DNA of 64,000 nt from Rhizophagus irregularis. Its lineage: Eukaryota; Glomeromycota; Glomeromycetes; Glomerales; Glomeraceae. The DNA is taken from contig NC_089430.1 of NCBI RefSeq assembly GCF_026210795.1, forward strand, positions 2,976,001 through 3,040,000, written 5' to 3'. A program made the position numbers and the translations under genes. The notes beneath the pieces are model-generated. The model was not told the origin of the DNA and ran no database searches. It was given only the letters and a program-made list of their open reading frames with translations. Shown piece after piece: positions 59,801 to 64,000 of the stretch (its first letter is position 1; each line of letters begins with the position of its first letter).

Positions 59801-61100
59801 TGTGTCACTTGAATGCGTATTTTCTGCCATTACTAGAGTAGAGTACTTTTGCAATTTGTTCTATTATTAGAAATTAATAAAGAAAGGTAAAATATAAATT
59901 TTATAAATTAAAAATTAATATCATTTTTATACTTTACCTCTAATCTAACATTATGATTCAAAACTAATTCGTATTTACTTTTATATAATTCATATAGAAA
60001 TTTGTAATGCTGAAGTTCAGCCAGATTATCCTGAAAAAACAAAAAAAAAATAAAAATAAAATTACAGTTGTCCAGGAACAAAAAAAAAGACGAAAAAAAA
60101 AGGTGGACAAAATTGTCTGGAGACAAAAACACAGGTCGAAAAGTGAAAAATCAGGCACCAATCTGTCACCAATCAGGTAGCTGATTGGCGACTGGATCTT
60201 ATTTTCGCCAAATAACGTCAATCAGGCAGTTTGCTAACTTTTGTTCCAGTGATCAGAAAAAGTTGAAATATAGCTCATTGGAATCATCTCAACAAAACGA
60301 ATCTAATGGTAGTAAAATCGCATTTCTAGAATTAATACTTGATGAGAAATTAAGTAAAATATAAAAATAAAAATGTATCATTTATATTTTATTTAATTTT
60401 TTATTAACTATTAATCCTAGAGATGCGATTTTACTACCATTAGATTCGTCTTATTGAGACGATTCCAATGAGCTATATTTCATTTTTTTCTGATCACTGG
60501 ATCAAAAGTTAGCAAACTGCCTGATTGGTGACGGTATTTGGCGAAAATGCCGATTGGTGACTGATTGATGCCTGATTTTTTACTTTTCGACCTGTGAAAA
60601 AAAAGTGAAAAAAAGTGGATAAAGTTGTCCAGGCAAAAAAAAGTGGACAAAGACGGGAAAAAAAAGTGGACAAAGTTGTCCAAACAAAAAAAAAAGTGAA
60701 GTAAAAATGGACAAAGTTATTCGAGACAAAAAAAAGGACAAAGTCGAAAAAAAAAGTGGATAAAGTTGTCCAGAGACGGAAAAAAGTGGACAAAGTTGTC
60801 CAAAACTGAAAAATAGACAGAAACAAAATAAAGGGGAAGGGGACAAAATTATCATATACCTTATCGATAAAATGTAAAATTTGACAACGATTCCTCCAGA
60901 TCAAAATATATATGACCTTCATTTTTTTTATATGACATTCTTACTCTATCTTGCTCGAAAGTACATGAATCAATTTTTTTATCCGTCTTTGTCCAAACAA
61001 GAGAAAGTGCTGTTGAAATTAAGCTTTCATCATCGTCAGGTAAATAAACTTTTTTTCTGTGAATTTTTGAATTGAGAACTGAACGGGGTGTTTTTGACAT
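56882..61100 (-). CDS. Second gene of the hAT element: multi-exon, function unknown
   Basis: Probable exons, in gene order: about 61100-60868 ([20 protein letters not shown]...), 60031-59942 (coiled coil [20 protein letters not shown], donor GTAAAG), 59865-59560 ([14 protein letters not shown]..., then [20 protein letters not shown]), 59510-58900 (with three or four degenerate repeats of [20 protein letters not shown]), 57803-57359 and 57362-56882 ([20 protein letters not shown]). The join of the last two and the end of exon 1 are unsure. A 1.08-kb MITE interrupts it. Low-complexity Ser/Asn/Pro repeats in the middle suggest a flexible linker between a coiled coil and a folded C-terminal part. 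It could be an accessory protein that binds the palindromic arrays; inference only. Alternatively a captured host gene. Confidence 0.4.
57804..58883. mobile_element. 1,080-bp hAT-like MITE, copy 2 (CCCCGAAC ends)
   Basis: Ends AGAACCCCGAACAATATATA and, reversed, AGGACCCCGAACAATATATA. Flanks ACACTTCT and ACATTTCT give an 8-bp duplication with one mismatch. The sequence is the reverse complement of 17247-18323, with a 3-base gap and a few transitions in the part compared. Here the tRNA-like stretch (58110-58205) reads on the + strand. Inserted in the second gene of the hAT element. Confidence 0.92.
58110..58205 (+). other. tRNA-like stretch with A-box and B-box matches
   Basis: TAGTCAAAGGA matches the A-box TRGYNNARNNG at 10 of 11 and GGTTCGAATCT matches the B-box GGTTCGANNCC at 10 of 11, 47 bases apart, as in tRNAs with a long variable arm. 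The acceptor and T stems do not pair, so it is not a functional tRNA. The other copy has the same on the - strand near 17935-18030. Confidence 0.4.
60040..60850. repeat. GTGGACAAAGTTGTCC arrays in the first intron of the second hAT gene
   Basis: Copies near 60065-60125 and 60600-60850 of AAAAAGTGGACAAAGTTGTC with A-rich spacers of 15-40 bp. The two groups are separated by the 467-bp MITE, which therefore split one array. Confidence 0.8.
60130..60596. mobile_element. 467-bp CACTA-type MITE related to 47122-51608
   Basis: CACAGGTCGAAAAGTGAAAA at left and, reversed, CACAGGTCGAAAAGTAAAAA at right, A-runs on both sides (duplication of 3-5 A, ambiguous). It has the same CACCAATCAG motifs and the same internal palindrome as the right end of the large element, which could have supplied its transposase. 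Confidence 0.88.
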
Positions 61101-61494
61101 TTCTAATATATTTATTTAATATTTTAAAAGCTGATACTTTGTTTTTTATTTTTAAAATGAAGAGGAAAAAAAGCAATTGTAGTACTAAAAACTGTAAAAA
61201 CTGATATTTATTTAATTGATCAAATAATAACATTTGATAACGCGATTGTTTTGATATGTAATTGTATATTGTAATACGTTTGATAGAATGAGTTTTGATA
61301 CAATGATATATATAATTGTTAAAATAATGTACTGATTATAGCTGAATAATCTGATATATTATTATTATTTTAATTGGATTTTGGAAATAATATTCCTGTA
61401 TTCTGGCGAGAAATTTTTTTTTCGCTTCGGTGAGAATATTTTACAAAAAAAAATGATCATGTGAAGATGATCTATAGTCAATCATAATTTTTGA

Positions 61495-61630
61495 GATTAT
61501 TTGCGGATTTGCAGATTATTTGCGGATTATTTGTAGATTTGCGGATTATTTGCATATTTGCAGATTATTTGCGATTGCGGATTTGTGAATAATTATTCTT
61601 TAAAATCCGCAATGTTCCACAATATCGCAA
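61495..61630. repeat. Right subterminal repeats of the hAT element
   Basis: GCGGATTTGCAGATTATTTG and variants, about seven copies, mirror of the left cluster at 52380-52570. Confidence 0.8.
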
Positions 61631-61778
61631 ATCACAATTAATCCGCAATTAGGGTATTGCAGACACATCTTTACCTACTGAAAGAACTGAATACATTTTT
61701 GGCTTTAAGCATACTGATTCGCCTATTAGATCCCCTTTGTCTCATCCTTCATTAGAAACAAGTCTCCTGAATAGTTAA

Positions 61779-61999
61779 CACACGTCAAATGATCAAAAAT
61801 AGGCAAAAAAAATGGTGCAAATCGCATAAACTATTTGCAAATTTGTATAAACTATTCGCAAATTTGTATAAACTATTTACAAATAGTATAGGTTAATTCG
61901 TAAATAGCCAAAAACAGCCAAGAATAGCCAAGAATAGCCAAGAATAGCCACTGCTTTTCACGCCATTTTTTTTGCCGATTTTTAGCATTTCGACCTGTG
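61779..61999. mobile_element. 221-bp CACTA-type MITE inside PolB
   Basis: CACACGTCAAATGATCAAAA and, reversed, CACAGGTCGAAATGCTAAAA, sharing GGCAAAAAAAATGG further in. TAA is duplicated exactly (61776-61778 and 62000-62002). The interior has three short AGAATAGCCA repeats and AAACTATTTGC repeats. The clean 3-bp duplication fixes the target size for this family. Confidence 0.9.
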
Positions 62000-64000
62000 T
62001 AAGATCGAAAATGTCTGGTCTTTCTGCTTGATCTTTATAGATATCCTCAGTTTCTATCCACATGATAAGCGAGTCTGTATCTGTATAAAGTAGACTGGCC
62101 TTTTCTTTATAGCGAAGCTTTATGTAACCGTACCAAAAGTTGAACATCATAGCCTTGCTAATGTCGAGAATTGCCTGCCTTACATAGATTGGTTTGTTTA
62201 GAGTTACTGTACTTTTTAACATATAGACTGCTGTAATTTCCTTCGAATGCTTTAAAGCCTACATACAATGGTAAACTTGCTAGGTGCCTAATTTTTTTTT
62301 CCTCTTCTGTTCAGAGTAATTCTACTTTCATATATTTACGAACATTTTCCATTTGTTTGCCAAAGACTGCATTGTTCTTTAGATTATAATACATGACTCT
62401 AAACTTGTCCTCATTAGCTTTAGCAATTTTACGCTTGCTAATATTTTCCTCAATATAGTCTTTCATCTATAAAGACTGCTTAAACTTAAGAGCACTATGA
62501 ATCTTTGTAATCTTCATCCCAAACTTCATATTTGTCTGAAGCTCAATAGTGAACTGCATAATTCTTCTTAGTAAAGAGGGTCTGGACTAGCTTCTCTTCA
62601 GATACATATTTTCCATTTCCAACATTTTTATCTTGCACTAATTTTTTATTGTACAAGCTAAACCAGTCTTCTAGAACTATCTGCTTTTCTGGCGCTAATG
62701 GATAATCTGCAAAGTAATTGTGCAAGTGTACTGGGACTTCTAGATCAACTTCAAGTGTATAATCTATATCTGCATCAGGCGCGATACTTTGGATATCTGG
62801 TACTTTCTCTGGACTCACTTTATCCAAAATTTCTGTAAGCATGTATTGGGTCATTGCACCTGAATATAAAGCATTCATATCCTTATACATGATCCAGGAA
62901 TTCAGCTTACTGAACTCATAATCTGAACATTGTGGATTATTTGCTTTAGCGTATCGATGACTTGTCATTATCATGCCTTCACGAATGCCATTTTCTACCA
63001 TTAGATATTCATCCATATTTGTCATGAGTTTGAGTTCTGTCCCGCTATTTTTGTAAAGAGAATCATTAAACATTCTAGGTGCTGAAATATAATGAAAGAG
63101 ATCTAAGCCGTCATTTTTCAAGCACATGATAGTGTAGTTCATGAAAACATCTGCAAGTAAAAGTACATCTGTCTCAAGATAAAGATCATGATATTCTCTA
63201 AAGTTCTTCATTTTGAATATTTGCCATACCTTTTGAGCATGTTCATAATCCTCTTTACTAATATTTTGCTGACTAAGAAGTGAATAGAAGTTCTTTCTAG
63301 ATGGGAGGCTTGTTCTGTCAAATTTTTCCCATGCATTTATCCAGTCGTATGGGAAAATGCCCTTTCGAAAAAAAAGCTTAATCTTATCTATTGAATAGCC
63401 TTTTTCAGTAAAATACCTAACAGTTAAGGGAAATTTTTCAAACTTTTTTCTAGACATTCTACTAATTTATCTAATCCCATTCCCATATGCTGAAAGCTAT
63501 CAAGAAATCGGAGCTGGCCAACATCCATGGCTTTGTACTTTCCTATCTATATTCTCCAAGATGCAATTTATCTTATCAGCTGTGAATTTGCTTACAACTT
63601 TCATAAGCAGATGAGAGTCATATCCCCAGAAATTATGACAGATAAGAGGCACTTTGGTTTCGAAAAAGCCTATCTGCAACTTTTTATTATAAGTATCATG
63701 GGCTGGACCTTGATAGTTTTCATTTATATGGTCATGATCTTTTACTTTTTGATTAAGTGTACTTAAAGCTTCTCAGTATGTTTTCTGTGCTTCTTTCTTT
63801 TCAGGATGTTCCTTTTTTATACATGATTCCCATTCTTTGATTTCTAATAAATTATACTTTGCTTCTTCAAGTTTTTGTACTACCTCTGGTGCTGGTTTTA
63901 AAAAAGGTTTCTTACAAATCCAGCATTCAGTCGCTTCATTATACGCCTTCAAATCTCCTGGTGCTATTATCATTTCAGCCGGTGCAGATAAATCTTCTTG

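Larger units (their letters stand above)
52317..61673. mobile_element. 9.4-kb hAT transposon with two genes, inserted in PolB
   Basis: Ends TAAAGATGGGTCCTCAATT and, reversed, TAAAGATGTGTCTGCAATAC. Flanks CCTGCTAG and CCTACTGA are a decayed 8-bp duplication (5 of 8). Inside each end is a cluster of GCAAATAATCTGCAAA-type repeats, the usual hAT subterminal sites. It contains a hAT transposase gene (53056-55312), a second gene (56882-61100), arrays of a GGACAAAATTGTCC palindrome and two later insertions (57804-58883, 60130-60596). Without those it would be about 7.8 kb. The transposase has at least four stops, so this copy is dead. Confidence 0.82.
46540..64000 (-). mobile_element. Polinton/Maverick fossil A (runs off the right edge)
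   Basis: On the - strand from the right edge: a long DNA polymerase B (64000 to about 61680, then 52300-51900), a small gene after it (51777 and on, 47118-46939) and further small pieces to about 46540; the zinc-binding genes at 43.8-45.4 kb may also belong. It is interrupted by a 9.4-kb hAT, a 4.5-kb CACTA-type element and a 221-bp MITE. No capsid, integrase or terminal repeat was seen in the window. Dead, with several breaks besides the insertions. Older than all three insertions. Confidence 0.72.
51620..64000 (-). pseudogene. Polinton A protein-primed DNA polymerase B (fossil)
   Basis: From the right edge: a zinc/HNH-like insert (WICKKPF ... VKDHDHINENYQGPAH), an exonuclease region (VPLICHNFWGYDSHLLMK; TDVLLLADVFMNYTI near 63.17 kb), palm motif A (YKDMNALYSG near 62.88 kb) and palm motif C (LLYTDTDSLIMW near 62.07 kb). 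C-terminal pieces lie beyond the inserted hAT, at 52306-51900, ending with DGIRTLPYGHW. Such polymerases copy the element's linear DNA from a protein primer. A 221-bp MITE and the 9.4-kb hAT lie inside the gene. Several breaks; not functional. Confidence 0.82.

Overview
The window looks like nuclear DNA of an arbuscular mycorrhizal fungus of the Rhizophagus type. This is inferred from four things: strongly AT-rich sequence; short (about 60-100 bp) GT-AG introns with GTAAGT donors; a fungal NADPH-cytochrome P450 reductase; and pieces of coiled-coil, zinc-ribbon and FLDEAHKK-type proteins that I recall as abundant in that genus. No search was run.

Ordinary host genes are few. From the left they are: the last two exons of a + strand gene (1-181); an intact eight-exon P450 reductase on the - strand (397-3178); one secreted cysteine-rich protein (9936-10466); a two-exon gene of unknown function (40165-41343) with a small decayed gene behind it (41614-41985); and decayed pieces at 33.5, 34.6-36.5 and 39.1-39.4 kb.

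Most of the remainder is layered mobile DNA. Two Polinton/Maverick fossils are visible. B (about 12.8-20.5 kb, possibly further) has a polymerase tail, integrase and packaging ATPase. A (about 46.5-64 kb) has a long PolB and small genes. Both are heavily broken by other elements. Beside B lie fossil Gag-like and retropepsin-like pieces (26.5-29.5 kb). Cut into A are two larger DNA transposons. One is a 4.5-kb CACTA/Transib-group element (47122-51608) with a convergent gene pair and a transposase whose catalytic and zinc residues are spaced like those of RAG1. The other is a 9.4-kb hAT element (52317-61673) with two genes and arrays of a GGACAAAATTGTCC palindrome.

Over these sit many non-autonomous elements whose target-site duplications can be read directly: 8 bp for hAT-like, 3 bp for CACTA-like, TA for mariner-like and 10 bp for MULE-like. 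Two 1.08-kb copies with CCCCGAAC ends (17247-18323 and 57804-58883) are almost identical in the stretch compared, so they moved recently. Several non-autonomous elements carry a tandem satellite as cargo. Three of those satellites have, in nearly every unit, a polypyrimidine-AG acceptor and a GTRA donor around a 29-59 nt block, so they look like arrays of tiny exons. That pattern is the most unusual signal here.
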